Assembly: GCF_036289385.1 (NCBI RefSeq)
Contig: NZ_JAYFFH010000001.1
Coordinates: 372,001-436,000 of the forward strand
Source: Anaerofustis butyriciformans
GTDB taxonomy: Bacteria; Bacillota; Clostridia; Eubacteriales; Anaerofustaceae
Direction of reading: 5' to 3'
Length of the DNA: 64,000 nt
Shown here one piece after another: positions 35,224-45,505 of the stretch (positions are counted from its first letter, which is position 1; every line of letters starts with the position of its first letter). Made by a program: the position numbers and the translations under genes. The notes beneath the pieces were generated by a model. That model saw only the letters and a program-made list of their open reading frames with translations, had not been told where the DNA came from and did no database searches.

Positions 35224-36444
35224 TTATAATCTTTTTCTTATAAGTTCAAATTCTTTTAATTCAACCCCGTCAGTTTTTATAAATAATCTTTCTTTTGGGT
35301 GAGGAGTGCTTTCTACAGCTTCTCCTTTTTCATTATACATTTCTTTTATTTTAAAAGTTATGCTCTTTTCTCTTGGTCTTACAAGCTCAAGTTCATCACC
35401 AATAAAGAATTTATTTCTTTGTTCTATTTCATACATTCCTTTTTCTTCGTTGTAACCTATAACTTGAGCAACAAAATCATAATTTCTTGTATATGAACTT
35501 GTTCCATAATTTTGAGAAGACGAATCAGCTTTTCCAAAGAAGAAACCTTCAGTATATTGTCTGTGGCTTACTTTAGTAAGCTCTTCATATAAACTAGAAT
35601 CAACTTTGTAATTTGCTTTGTCTCTTTCATAAGCATCTATAGCATTTCTATAAGCATTTACAACTGTTGAAACGTAGAATATACTTTTCATTCTTCCTTC
35701 AATTTTAAAGCTGTCTACACCAGCTTCAATAAGTTCATGAATATGATTAATAAGACATAAATCTTTTGAATTAAAGATAAAACTTCCTTCTTTATGTTCT
35801 TCAATTGGGAATTCTTCTCCCGGTCTTGTACTTTCAACTAAAGAATATTTCCATCTACAAGGCTGTGCACAGTCTCCCCTGTTTGCATCTCTTCCTGTTA
35901 GGTAGTTACTAAGAAGACATCTTCCTGAATATGAAATACACATTGCACCATGTACAAATGTTTCTATTTCCATTCCTTCAGGCTTATTTTGACATATGCC
36001 TTTAATATCTTCAAAAGAAAGCTCTCTTGCAAGAACAATTCTGTTTACACCATTTCTTTTCCAAAATTCAATACTTTTATAGTTTGTTGTGCTTGATTGT
36101 GTAGAAAGAGATATTTTCATATTTGGAAGTGTATCTCTTATTGTCATAATAACTCCGGGATCAGCGGCAATAATACCATCAACCCCGGCGTTATCAAGTT
36201 CTTTTATATATTTTGAAAGTTCTGTAAAATCATTATTTCTTGCTGAAATATTTATTGTTACATAAACTTTTCCGTTTCTTTCATGGGCAAACTGTGCTCC
36301 TTCACGAATTTCATCAATTGTAAAATTCCCTGCATTAGCACGCATTGAAAAACTTTTCCCACCTAAATATACCGCATCGGCACCATAGGTAAAAGCATAT
36401 TTTAATTTTTCTAAATCTCCTGCAGGAGCAAGTAATTCACTCAT
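35224..36444 (-). CDS. Peptidase U32 family protein (RNA-hydroxylation type)
   Basis: 406 residues. It starts ELLAPAGDLEKLKYAFTYGADAVYLGG, the U32 opening. The family signature EIETFVHGAMCISYSGRCLLSNYLTGRDANRGDCAQPCRW is present (about 155-197, written here split by Cys positions), whose four cysteines likely hold an Fe-S cluster. Members such as RlhA and TrhP hydroxylate 23S rRNA or tRNA uridine; 'peptidase' is a historical label. The subgroup here fits TrhP/YrrO. It follows ilvE by 26 bp, so a joint transcript is likely. Confidence 0.88.
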   Translation of the reverse strand: MSELLAPAGDLEKLKYAFTYGADAVYLGGKSFSMRANAGNFTIDEIREGAQFAHERNGKVYVTINISARNNDFTELSKYIKELDNAGVDGIIAADPGVIMTIRDTLPNMKISLSTQSSTTNYKSIEFWKRNGVNRIVLARELSFEDIKGICQNKPEGMEIETFVHGAMCISYSGRCLLSNYLTGRDANRGDCAQPCRWKYSLVESTRPGEEFPIEEHKEGSFIFNSKDLCLINHIHELIEAGVDSFKIEGRMKSIFYVSTVVNAYRNAIDAYERDKANYKVDSSLYEELTKVSHRQYTEGFFFGKADSSSQNYGTSSYTRNYDFVAQVIGYNEEKGMYEIEQRNKFFIGDELELVRPREKSITFKIKEMYNEKGEAVESTPHPKERLFIKTDGVELKEFELIRKRL

Positions 36445-36470
36445 ATTTTTATTTCCTTTTCTATATTAAA

Positions 36471-37538
36471 TTATAAATTAATTTTTCTTGTCCAATTATA
36501 TTTATCTTCTAATTTACCCCATTGTATACCTGTTAGAGTATCATATAATTTTTGTGTTAAATCCCCTGTTTTGAATCCATTAATTTCGATTTTTTCGCCT
36601 TTATAACATAATTCACCGATTGGAGAGATTACAGCAGCAGTACCTGTACCAAAAGCTTCTGTTAATTTTCCATTTCTTCCTGCTTCCATTAATTCGTCAA
36701 TGCTTAAATCTCTTTCTTCAACATCATAACCCCAGTCTTTTAAAATATGAATTATAGAATCACGTGTAACACCTGGAAGTACAGAACCTTCAAGAGCAGC
36801 TGTAACAACTTTTCCATCTATTACAAACATTGCATTCATTGTTCCAACTTCTTCAACATATTTTCTATGTACACCATCTAACCAAAGCACTTGAGTATAA
36901 CCATTTTCTTCAGCTTTAACTTGTGCGGCAATACTTGCAGCATAATTACCACCGCATTTTGTAAAACCTGTACCGCCTTTAACGGCTCTTACATATTCAT
37001 CTTCTACCCAAATTTTTACAGGGTTAACACCTTCCGGATAATAAGCTCCAACAGGTGATAAAATAATAATGAATTTGTATGTTTTTGCAGGGTGCACACC
37101 AACGCTTGCTTCACTTGCATACATAAAAGGTCTTATGTATAAAGAAGTTTCTTCTTTTGTAGGAACCCAGTCTTTTTCACATTTTACTAATGCTTCAACA
37201 GCTTCAATAAACATTTCTTCTGGTATACCCGGCATACAAATTCTCTTATTTGAATTAATCATTCTTCTTGCATTCATTTCAGGTCTGAATAATAATATTT
37301 CACCTTTTTCGTTTCTATATGCCTTTAAACCTTCAAAAGTTTCCTGTGCATAATGTAAAACCATTGTTGCAGGATCAACAGCTAATGGTCCATATGGTAC
37401 GATTCTTGCATCATGCCAGCCTTTTCCTTCTGTATAATCCATAACAAACATATGGTCTGTAAAATAATTACCAAAACCTAAATTATTTTCATCCGGTTTT
37501 TCTTTTCTTTGTTCTACCAATTCATATTTTATATCCAT
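36471..37538 (-). CDS. ilvE: Branched-chain amino acid aminotransferase
   Basis: 355 residues of the long BCAT subgroup. ARIVPYGPLAVDPA, HYAQETFEGLKAYR (about 63-76), the PLP-Lys region GGTGFTKCGGNYAAS (about 188-202) and LPGVTRDSI (about 265-273) are visible. It transfers amino groups between Leu/Ile/Val and 2-oxoglutarate, in synthesis or in fermentation of these amino acids. It begins 12 bp after the BMP lipoprotein gene. No leucine leader or T-box is seen. Confidence 0.95.
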   Translation of the reverse strand: MDIKYELVEQRKEKPDENNLGFGNYFTDHMFVMDYTEGKGWHDARIVPYGPLAVDPATMVLHYAQETFEGLKAYRNEKGEILLFRPEMNARRMINSNKRICMPGIPEEMFIEAVEALVKCEKDWVPTKEETSLYIRPFMYASEASVGVHPAKTYKFIIILSPVGAYYPEGVNPVKIWVEDEYVRAVKGGTGFTKCGGNYAASIAAQVKAEENGYTQVLWLDGVHRKYVEEVGTMNAMFVIDGKVVTAALEGSVLPGVTRDSIIHILKDWGYDVEERDLSIDELMEAGRNGKLTEAFGTGTAAVISPIGELCYKGEKIEINGFKTGDLTQKLYDTLTGIQWGKLEDKYNWTRKINL

Positions 37539-37550
37539 TTTAATCTCTCC

Positions 37551-38579
37551 TTAATCGTTAATGTTATATTTAAAAGCCTTAAATGACTTTTCGTCTGTTG
37601 GAATAACTAAATTCTTTGTTGCCATATCTTTTTTTACTTTTTCTAAAGTTGTATATTCATTTGAACTTTGATCAAAAAATGTTTGATTTAATTTTAAATC
37701 CAATACAGAATCAAGTACACCTAAATCAGAACAACTTTTTGAATATGATTCAAATATTACTGCATCACAAATTGAAATTACTGCACTTTTATAATCCTTG
37801 TTTATTTGAGCAAGTTTTATTTCACTATCAGATTTATTATATAAGTCTGAATCAATAACTTTAAAGCCTTTTTCTTTAGCAACATTATTTACACCTATTG
37901 CTCCGGCTCCGCATACGGTAAATACTACATCAGCTTTTTCATTATATAATTTTTCAGCTACCTTTTCTGCTTCTTCGGCACTCATATAAGAATTAATATA
38001 CTCTTTTTTAACTTTAATTTTAGAATTAACTGCTTTTACACCGCTTAAGAAACCATATTCATAATCAAGATCTCTATCATTATAAGCTCCTACATATCCC
38101 AAAACATTGCTTTTTGTTTTCAATGCTGCTAGAACTCCGGCTAAAAAAGCTGCTTCTTCATTTTTAAAAGTAATACTCATTGCATTATTTGTTTCATCAT
38201 TATAACCAATAAAACCTAAATTACTACCAGGGTATTCACTTTGAACAGAAAGAAGTGCTGAACTTACAGCCGATGAATTAGACACAACTAGGTCATATTG
38301 AGAAGCAGAAAGAACTGATGTTGCCATTGATTCATATTCAGTATTAGTCTTTGGAGTATAAATATCTAAACTATATTCATAGTTTCCGAAAGATTCATTG
38401 ATACCATCAATAACTTGTTTGTTAAAACTTTCTTCTGCTCCATATGTATCAGTCATATATGCTATTTTATATTCTTTACCGTTTTTACTGTTTACTGCAC
38501 TTTGTTTCTTTTCTCCACCACATCCAAACAATGTCAGGGCAAAAAACAAAGCCATTATTATGCTAATAAATTTTTTCAT
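37551..38579 (-). CDS. BMP-family substrate-binding lipoprotein
   Basis: 342 residues. The lipoprotein signal peptide has LFGC (Cys20). The mature protein shows the BMP/PBP1 fold marks: IAYMTDTYGAEESFNKQVIDGI near the start (interrupted here at Asp-Thr), IGFIGYNDETN, EAAFLAGVLAALKT (about 133-146) and GFLSGVKAV. BMP proteins usually bind nucleosides for an ABC importer (BmpDEFG). No such permease is in the window. The gene is the first of a probable operon with ilvE and the U32 gene. No riboswitch is seen upstream. Confidence 0.88.
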   Translation of the reverse strand: MKKFISIIMALFFALTLFGCGGEKKQSAVNSKNGKEYKIAYMTDTYGAEESFNKQVIDGINESFGNYEYSLDIYTPKTNTEYESMATSVLSASQYDLVVSNSSAVSSALLSVQSEYPGSNLGFIGYNDETNNAMSITFKNEEAAFLAGVLAALKTKSNVLGYVGAYNDRDLDYEYGFLSGVKAVNSKIKVKKEYINSYMSAEEAEKVAEKLYNEKADVVFTVCGAGAIGVNNVAKEKGFKVIDSDLYNKSDSEIKLAQINKDYKSAVISICDAVIFESYSKSCSDLGVLDSVLDLKLNQTFFDQSSNEYTTLEKVKKDMATKNLVIPTDEKSFKAFKYNIND

Positions 38580-38723
38580 TTTTAACCTCTTAAATATTTA
38601 TACTTATACTTGTATAATATATTTATTTTATGCTTTTTTCATGTTTTTTTCAAGTTTTTTATAATATTAATTTTCATATTTATAAATCATTTTTATAAAA
38701 CATTTTAGTAAATATTATAAACA

Positions 38724-38755
38724 AAAAAAAGTGTTATTTAAATAACACTTTTTTA
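38724..38755 (-). terminator. Rho-independent terminator of trxB
   Basis: Palindrome AAGTGTTATTTAAATAACACTT, with a T-run on the minus strand. Confidence 0.8.
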
Positions 38756-39673
38756 ATTTAATTCATCTATAAACTCTTCTGCTCCAGTTGCACAAATTGC
38801 TCCGTCTGAAGCCGCTGTAACAACTTGTCTTAAAGCTTTTTTTCTAACATCTCCGGCAACAAATAACCCTTTTATAGATGTTTGAAGTGAATCATCTGTT
38901 ATAATATAGCCGTTCTCATCTACATCAACCATATTTTTAACTAAATCACTGTTAGGATTATGACCTACAAACATGAATACTCCGTCTGTTTTATAATCAT
39001 AAATTTCCCCTGTTTTTTTATTTTTAACTTTTATTGCGGTTACCATACCATTTTCACCAATTATTTCTACAGGTTCATGGCTTAGAAGGAAATGAATTTT
39101 ATCGTTTTCTCTTGCTTTCTTTTCCCAGCTCTTTCCACCTCTAAATTCATCTCTTCTATGAATAATTGTAACTTTTTTTGCAAATTTAGTTAAGTATATT
39201 GCTTCTTTTAATGCAGTATCTCCACCACCTACAACGCAAACTTCAAAGCCTGTAAAAAACATTGCATCACAGGTTGCACAATAAGAAACACCCATTCCTC
39301 TATATTCTCTTTCACCTTTAATTCCAAGTTCTCTTGGAGAAGAACCGGAAGCAATAATACAGCTTTTTGCAATATATTCATCTTTGTTTGCCTTAACATA
39401 AAACAAACCATCATCTTTTTTCTCAACGCTTAAAACTTCATCATTTATTATCTTTGCACCAAAGCTTAAACATTGCTCTTTCATTTTTTCAACAAGTTCA
39501 GGACCTGTTACTTCACTGGCACCTGGATAATTTTCAATTTCCGTAGTTGTTGTAATTTGTCCACCAACCACAGCTTTTTCTATAATTAAAGTATTTAAAG
39601 TTGCCCTTGAAGCATAAAGCCCCGCACTTAGTCCCGCAGGACCGGCACCGATAATTATTACATCATATCTCAT
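38753..39673 (-). CDS. trxB: Thioredoxin-disulfide reductase
   Basis: 306 residues. FAD-binding GAGPAGLSAGLYASRA (about 8-23), the redox pair CATC (about 133-136), the NADPH motif VGGGDTALKEAIYL (about 152-165) and the closing GLFVAGDVRKKALRQVVTAASDGA are all in place. It reduces thioredoxin with NADPH. No trxA is adjacent. It begins 9 bp after the Na/Pi transporter gene and probably shares its message. Confidence 0.95.
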   Translation of the reverse strand: MRYDVIIIGAGPAGLSAGLYASRATLNTLIIEKAVVGGQITTTTEIENYPGASEVTGPELVEKMKEQCLSFGAKIINDEVLSVEKKDDGLFYVKANKDEYIAKSCIIASGSSPRELGIKGEREYRGMGVSYCATCDAMFFTGFEVCVVGGGDTALKEAIYLTKFAKKVTIIHRRDEFRGGKSWEKKARENDKIHFLLSHEPVEIIGENGMVTAIKVKNKKTGEIYDYKTDGVFMFVGHNPNSDLVKNMVDVDENGYIITDDSLQTSIKGLFVAGDVRKKALRQVVTAASDGAICATGAEEFIDELN

Positions 39674-39682
39674 TTTTACCTC

Positions 39683-41386
39683 CTATGGAAGCATGTCAAA
39701 TTGTCTTTTTGAAAGAAGCTCAACATATTCTTTAACAAAACTTCCTATATGGGCAGTATAGTCACCTATTCTTTCTAGATCTGCCACTATGTCAAAGTAT
39801 ACTACACCTGCTTCCGGTGTGCAAGCTTTTCTATTTAATCTGTCGATATGAGCCATTCTTAGTTCATCTTCTTTTTTATCAATTTGTTCCTCAACCAAAT
39901 CTGTTTTAACAGCTTTTGCAATATCTTTTTCTTTGAATGCATCTATGGCACATCTTAAATTATTTTTTACCATTTCATACATTCCCATAAGTTCTTTTGT
40001 TGCATTTTCACTAAATACTGTATTTTCTTCTTTCTTAAGTTGAGCAATTCTAATCATACTCATACAGTAATCACCGATTCTTTCTATATCATGTATTACT
40101 TGATGTAAATGAACCGTAAAATCTGCACTTTGTATACTTGCATCCAATGCAGAAATCTTAATTACAAAATCAGCAATACCCGTTTCATATTTATTAATTA
40201 AATTTTCTAACATTTTTACTTCTTCTTCATTGTCATATTTATCATTTATACAAGCATCAGAAGCAAGATTTACTGATTTATACGCAAGTTCAGCCATTGT
40301 TTCTACTTCATTTAAAACTTCTGAAACAGCAAAAGCAGGATTTTCAAGCAAAATATCGTTTAGTTTTAACTCGAAACCTTCTTCTTCGTTAGTTTCTTTC
40401 TTAACAGGAAGAATTTTTTCTATAAATGATATAATAAGTTTACTTAGGAAAAGTAACAAACTTGCATTACATACATTAAATAACGTATGGAAATTCGCAA
40501 TTTGTTTTGTAGGGTCACTTCCTGAAATATCAAGAATAAAGTTAAATACAAAACTGTCACCATTTGCAGAGAATGCACCTGTAAGGAATAATAGTGTCAT
40601 CATCCAAATTACCCCTATTGTTTTTGTTATCAAATGGAAAACAGCAGCTTGTTTAGCTTGTCTGTCTACACCTATCATAGCAATCATTGCAGTTGCACAT
40701 GTTCCAATATTCATACCAAGAACAATCGGAATTAAAACGCCTAGCGCATCATAACCTTCAACACCTGCAAAAGCTCCGCCAAGAGCAAGGGCTTGAAGTA
40801 AACCAATTGATGCTGAAGATGATTGAATAACAGCAGTAACAAATACACCGGCAAACATTCCAAGAATAGGATATTTACCTAAACTTATAAGCATATTAGT
40901 AAATATAGGATTATTCGCAAGCGGTTTTAACACATTCGACATAACGCTTATTCCAAAGAATAAAATACCAAAACCAAGTATACATTCACTTAAATGTATA
41001 GTTTTGTCTTTTTTTGCAAACATCCTTATTGCTGCACCAAGACCGATAAATAAAGGTGCATATTCTGATAAATTAAGAGCTATAATTTGACCTGTTATTG
41101 TAGTACCGATATCAGCCCCAAGAATTACACCTGCAGCTTGAACAAGGCTCATTAAGTTTGCATTAACAAGTCCAACAACCAAAACAGTAGTTGCAGACGA
41201 ACTTTGTATAATCATGGTAACAATAGTACCAAGAGCAAGAGCTTTTATAGGGTTACTGGTAACTTTATTTAAAATATCTTTTAATTTATTACCTGCGGCT
41301 TTTTTTAACCCTTCCCCCATTAAGTCCATTCCGTACAAAAAAAGCCCAAGACCTCCGAAAAGCTGGATTAACATCATAACACTCAT
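39683..41386 (-). CDS. Na/Pi-cotransporter family protein with PhoU domain
   Basis: 567 residues from ATG 41386, since GGAGGA is 7 nt upstream; the earlier TTG overlaps that site. Two inverted membrane repeats carry the paired motifs TMIIQSSSATTVLVV (about 53-67) and TAVIQSSSASIGLLQ (about 180-194). QSSS is the family's substrate and Na+ binding signature. A cytoplasmic PhoU-like helical domain occupies about 355-560. It couples Na+ to phosphate movement; some members export phosphate. The PhoU domain suggests control by phosphate status. Confidence 0.92.
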   Translation of the reverse strand: MSVMMLIQLFGGLGLFLYGMDLMGEGLKKAAGNKLKDILNKVTSNPIKALALGTIVTMIIQSSSATTVLVVGLVNANLMSLVQAAGVILGADIGTTITGQIIALNLSEYAPLFIGLGAAIRMFAKKDKTIHLSECILGFGILFFGISVMSNVLKPLANNPIFTNMLISLGKYPILGMFAGVFVTAVIQSSSASIGLLQALALGGAFAGVEGYDALGVLIPIVLGMNIGTCATAMIAMIGVDRQAKQAAVFHLITKTIGVIWMMTLLFLTGAFSANGDSFVFNFILDISGSDPTKQIANFHTLFNVCNASLLLFLSKLIISFIEKILPVKKETNEEEGFELKLNDILLENPAFAVSEVLNEVETMAELAYKSVNLASDACINDKYDNEEEVKMLENLINKYETGIADFVIKISALDASIQSADFTVHLHQVIHDIERIGDYCMSMIRIAQLKKEENTVFSENATKELMGMYEMVKNNLRCAIDAFKEKDIAKAVKTDLVEEQIDKKEDELRMAHIDRLNRKACTPEAGVVYFDIVADLERIGDYTAHIGSFVKEYVELLSKRQFDMLP

Positions 41387-41438
41387 ATCAATTTCCTCCA
41401 ATAGCAAAAATGTTTGATTTAGTTTGATTTAGTTTGTT

Positions 41439-41906
41439 TTATTTCATATGTTTAAATTCTGTCTGTCTTAAGGCTTCATATAAAATTACACAAACACTGT
41501 TGGATAAATTTAAACATCTTGCATTTTCTTTTGGTATCATAGGTATTCTAAGTCTTGTATCCTTGTATTTTTCGTGTATAAAATCCGGAAGCCCTTTTGT
41601 TTCAGACCCGAACATAAAATAGTCGTTATCACAAAAATTAAAAGAAGAATAATTTTTATCTCCTTTTGTTGTAAGTAAATATAAATTTTTTATATCATTC
41701 TTTTCCAAAAAATCATCAAAATTTTCATAAACTTGTATGTCTGCTTCATTCCAATAATCAAGACCGGCTCTTTTTAAATGCTTGTCTCTTATACTAAACC
41801 CCAAAGGTTTAATTAAGTGAAGTCTTGAATTTGTTACAGCACAGGTTCTTACTATATTACCTGTATTTTGTGGTATTTCTGGATTAAATAAAACTATATT
41901 AAACAT
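41439..41906 (-). CDS. trmL: tRNA (cytidine(34)-2'-O)-methyltransferase
   Basis: 155 residues. SPOUT-type knotted methyltransferase: FNPEIPQNTGNIVRTC at the start, FGSETKGLP in the middle (about 100-108), and RCLNLSNSVCVILYEALRQ at the end, which form the SAM-binding knot. It 2'-O-methylates the wobble base of tRNA-Leu. Complete length for the family. The gene ends 52 bp before the Na/Pi gene starts. Confidence 0.94.
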   Translation of the reverse strand: MFNIVLFNPEIPQNTGNIVRTCAVTNSRLHLIKPLGFSIRDKHLKRAGLDYWNEADIQVYENFDDFLEKNDIKNLYLLTTKGDKNYSSFNFCDNDYFMFGSETKGLPDFIHEKYKDTRLRIPMIPKENARCLNLSNSVCVILYEALRQTEFKHMK

Positions 41907-42073
41907 AAATTATCTCCGTTTTTCTTATATAAAATTAAAAAAATCTTAAATAATATATCATATTTTAAATTTATTTTACTATATATTTATATTTATTTTA
42001 CTTAAATTTTACATAAAATGCAAAATTTTTTTTATATTTTCTCTAAATATATTATATTATTCCTTAAAAAAAT

Positions 42074-42101
42074 AAAAAAACACAGAAAAATCTGTGTTTT
42101 A
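42074..42101 (-). terminator. Rho-independent terminator of the copA fusion
   Basis: AAAACACAGA-AAAA-TCTGTGTTTT, with a T-run on the minus strand, overlapping the stop codon. Confidence 0.8.
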
Positions 42102-45100
42102 CGGTTTGGTTAATTCTCCATTTTGAATTTGTTTTATAACTGGTAAATCGTTATATCCAAAATCAATAGCTTTTTGTAAATAATAATCTGTCTTTTCTTT
42201 GTTTCCTTCAAAATAATATGCCATAGACATTCCTGCATAAGCCATTGCATATTCAGGATATAAATTGATTGCTTTTTCAAAGTAATTTTTTGCATTTTTT
42301 GTATCCATAGGACTTTCTTTTAAGGATATGAGTCCAAGATTATAATACGCTTTTTCATTTTTACTGTTTATTTTTAAAACACCTTCATAACATTGTCTTG
42401 ATTTCTCAAACTCATCAACAATATAATAAAGTCTTCCCATAACTTGTTTATATTCTTCATTGTTATTATCAAGTTCATTTGCTTTTTCCATATATGCAGT
42501 TGCAGTATCAAATCTTTTTAACTGCCAATATGAATAGCCTATCATATAATACATATTTGCTTCATCACTTTTATGTTTATTTAAAGATAAATTATTGTCA
42601 GTTATAACTTTTAATGTTTCAATAGTATTATAAAAATCCTGTTTTTTAAAGTACGATAATCCAAGTTCATAATTTGAATCAGCATCTATATCTTCTTTAC
42701 AAGAACAAAAGGAAACAAGGATGCAAAAGCATATTATAAAAACAAATATCTTTTTTAATGTTTTCATTTTACTTACTATATTTATTTCAATAAGTTCATA
42801 TCCTGCATCAGTTATAACTTTTTTAAATACATCATCATTAATATCTTTACTTAATGTAACATAAGCACTTTTTTTGTCTAAATCAACAGTACATGCTTCT
42901 ACACCATCAATTTCTTTAAGTTTCTTTTCAACTGTCATACTACAGTGAGGACACATCATTCCTTCGATTACAAGTTGTTTTTCATTTTTGCTCATTTTTG
43001 TTTCTTCTCCTTTTTCATCTTTATTATCTTCATTATCAAACTTTATAAATTTAAGTCTTAATGCATTTGTTACAACACATACGCTGCTAAGACTCATTGC
43101 CGCTGCACCAAACATAGGATTTAATTTCCATCCTAAAGCTGTATAAAATAATCCACTTGCTAAAGGTATACCTATACTATTATAGAAAAATGCCCAAAAC
43201 AAATTTTCTTTTATATTTTTTATAACAGCTTTACTTAATTTTATAGCATTTACGACGTCAAGTAAACTATTTTTCATAAGAACTATGTCTGCACTTTCTA
43301 TTGCAACATCAGTTCCTGCACCTATGGCAATACCAACATCAGCTCTGGCAAGAGCAGGAGCATCATTTATCCCATCTCCAACCATTGCAACTTTTTTACC
43401 TTCTTTTTGAATACTTACTACTTTTGCTTCTTTTTCATCAGGTAAAACCTGGGCTATTACTTTTGGAATAGAAAGCCTTTTTTGCACTGCTTTTGCTGTT
43501 CTTTCATTATCTCCCGTAAGCATTACAACATCTATACCCATATTTTTAAACTTTTCAATTGCTTCTTTACTGCTTTCTTTTTCAATATCAGCTACCGCAA
43601 TAATTCCAATTACATCTTCCTCATTTGCAAAAATTAAAGGAGTTTTCCCCTCATCCGCAAGAGCATTTATTGTTTTTTCATATATAGATATATCTACATT
43701 AATATCATTCATTAAAGATGCATTTCCTGCAAAATACATTTTTGAATTTATTTTTGCTTTAACACCTTTACCGAATATTGCTTCAAAATCTTCATTTGGA
43801 ATAGTGTTTATATTATTATCCTTAGCATATTTAACTATTGATTCTGCAAGAGGATGTTCACTGCCACTTTCAAGAGAATATGCAATACTTAAAAGCTCTT
43901 CTTTCGAAATTTCAAAATTTAACACATCAGTAACAACAGGTTCACCTTTTGTTATTGTTCCTGTTTTATCAAGAATAACTGTATCTATGCTGTGTGCAAT
44001 TTCTAAAGCTTCTCCTGACTTTATAAGTATTCCGTTTTGAGCCCCTTTTCCCGTTCCAACCATTATTGCAACAGGTGTTGCAAGTCCAAGAGCACAAGGG
44101 CAAGAAATAACAAGAACAGAAATGGCTACTGATAAAGCAAATTCAAAGCTCTCACCAAGAAGTAACCATACAATCATAGATATTAATGATATACTTATAA
44201 CTATAGGAACAAACACCCCTGATATTTTATCAGCCATTTTTGCAATAGGTGCCTTTGATGAACTAGCTTCTTCTACAAGTTTTATAATTTTATTAATTGT
44301 AGTATCTTCATTCACATTAGTTGCTTCAAATTTTACGAACCCTGATTTGTTTATTGTTGCACCAATTACTTTATCTCCCACTGATTTTTCAACAGGTATG
44401 CTTTCTCCTGTTATCATTGATTCATCAACACTTGTATTTCCATTTACGATTATACCGTCAACAGGAAAACTACTTCCGGGTTTTACAATTACAATATCCC
44501 CTTTCATAACATCATCAACAGGTACTTCCATTTCTTCTCCGTTTCTTTCTACAACTGCCATTTTTGGAGCTAAATTCATAAGTTTTGAAATAGCTTCACT
44601 TGTTTTCCCCTTTGACTTTGTTTCCAAAAATTTTCCCAAAGTTATAAGCGTTAATATCATTCCTCCTGATTCAAAATATAAATTTGTGCTGTATTTATTA
44701 ACAAGTTCTAAATCTCCATAACCAAGACCATGACCAATCATAAATATTGCAAAAACACCATACACAACAGCAGCCATAGAACCAATAGCAATAAGACTAT
44801 CCATATTTGGACTACCTTTGAATAATGTTTTAAATCCAACAGTATAATACTTTCTGTTCATATACATTATAGGTAAAACCAGTAAAAATTGAATAAAAGC
44901 AAAATTTATGGCATTTTTACTTCCATGAAATAAATTCATTATAAAATCAGGTGTCTTTAACCCTAAAAATCCATCAAACATATGATACATTGCAATATAC
45001 ATAAGTGGAATTAAAAATGCAAATGAAATTATAAGCCTTTTTTTCATATATTTTATTTCTTCATCATTATTTACACTTACATTATTTTTTGATTTTATGT

Positions 45101-45326
45101 TTGTAATATTTTTATCATGTAAACTTGCTCCATACCCTATTTCCTTTACATCATTTATTATGTCGTTACAATTTGTTATATTTTCATCATAAGAAATATT
45201 CATGCTGTTTGTAAGAAGATTGACACTTACTTCTTCTACTCCGTCTTTTTTACTTAATGTCTTTTCTATTCTTGACGAACAAGCAGAACAACTCATGCCG
45301 GTAATATCATATTTTTCCTTTTTCAT
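42099..45326 (-). CDS. copA: Copper P1B-ATPase fused in frame to a CopZ-like domain and a TPR lipoprotein
   Basis: 1075 residues in one open frame, against about 750-830 for normal CopA. Residues 1-70: heavy-metal domain with CSAC (13-16). The ATPase follows, with the CPC metal site (409-411), DKTGT (453-457) and GDGINDAP. At residue 778 a new Met (MSKNEKQ) starts a second metal domain with CPHC; AAGGAG stands 11-12 nt before it, so a separate chaperone could also be made. At 854 comes MKTLKKIF, a lipoprotein signal with SCSC lipobox, then TPR-like repeats (SYWQLKRFDTATAYMEKA, KAYYNLGLISL) to the end. No stop lies between 848 and 854. Natural fusion, a lost stop, or a one-base indel in GAAATAAA are all possible. 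The ATPase exports Cu(I). Confidence 0.85.
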   Translation of the reverse strand: MKKEKYDITGMSCSACSSRIEKTLSKKDGVEEVSVNLLTNSMNISYDENITNCNDIINDVKEIGYGASLHDKNITNIKSKNNVSVNNDEEIKYMKKRLIISFAFLIPLMYIAMYHMFDGFLGLKTPDFIMNLFHGSKNAINFAFIQFLLVLPIMYMNRKYYTVGFKTLFKGSPNMDSLIAIGSMAAVVYGVFAIFMIGHGLGYGDLELVNKYSTNLYFESGGMILTLITLGKFLETKSKGKTSEAISKLMNLAPKMAVVERNGEEMEVPVDDVMKGDIVIVKPGSSFPVDGIIVNGNTSVDESMITGESIPVEKSVGDKVIGATINKSGFVKFEATNVNEDTTINKIIKLVEEASSSKAPIAKMADKISGVFVPIVISISLISMIVWLLLGESFEFALSVAISVLVISCPCALGLATPVAIMVGTGKGAQNGILIKSGEALEIAHSIDTVILDKTGTITKGEPVVTDVLNFEISKEELLSIAYSLESGSEHPLAESIVKYAKDNNINTIPNEDFEAIFGKGVKAKINSKMYFAGNASLMNDINVDISIYEKTINALADEGKTPLIFANEEDVIGIIAVADIEKESSKEAIEKFKNMGIDVVMLTGDNERTAKAVQKRLSIPKVIAQVLPDEKEAKVVSIQKEGKKVAMVGDGINDAPALARADVGIAIGAGTDVAIESADIVLMKNSLLDVVNAIKLSKAVIKNIKENLFWAFFYNSIGIPLASGLFYTALGWKLNPMFGAAAMSLSSVCVVTNALRLKFIKFDNEDNKDEKGEETKMSKNEKQLVIEGMMCPHCSMTVEKKLKEIDGVEACTVDLDKKSAYVTLSKDINDDVFKKVITDAGYELIEINIVSKMKTLKKIFVFIICFCILVSFCSCKEDIDADSNYELGLSYFKKQDFYNTIETLKVITDNNLSLNKHKSDEANMYYMIGYSYWQLKRFDTATAYMEKANELDNNNEEYKQVMGRLYYIVDEFEKSRQCYEGVLKINSKNEKAYYNLGLISLKESPMDTKNAKNYFEKAINLYPEYAMAYAGMSMAYYFEGNKEKTDYYLQKAIDFGYNDLPVIKQIQNGELTKP

Positions 45327-45469
45327 AACATGCTCCTTCTATTTAGAGTTTTTAACATATGCTAATTATTCTAAAAAAAGTATAACACTTAATCCTATAA
45401 TGTCAATAGGAAATATATTTTTTTTATATAAATATTATACACCATGTTAGCAATAACAAACAAGTAAAT

Positions 45470-45505
45470 ATAAAAAAAAGATAACCCATATGGAGGTTAT
45501 CTTTA
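45470..45505 (-). terminator. Rho-independent terminator of purH
   Basis: AAAGATAACC and GGTTATCTTT arms, 8-nt loop, T-run on the minus strand. Confidence 0.8.

Noticed and set aside
40230..40754. Long plus-strand frame opposite the Na/Pi transporter
   Set aside because: Shadow of a membrane protein gene whose own frame has all family motifs.
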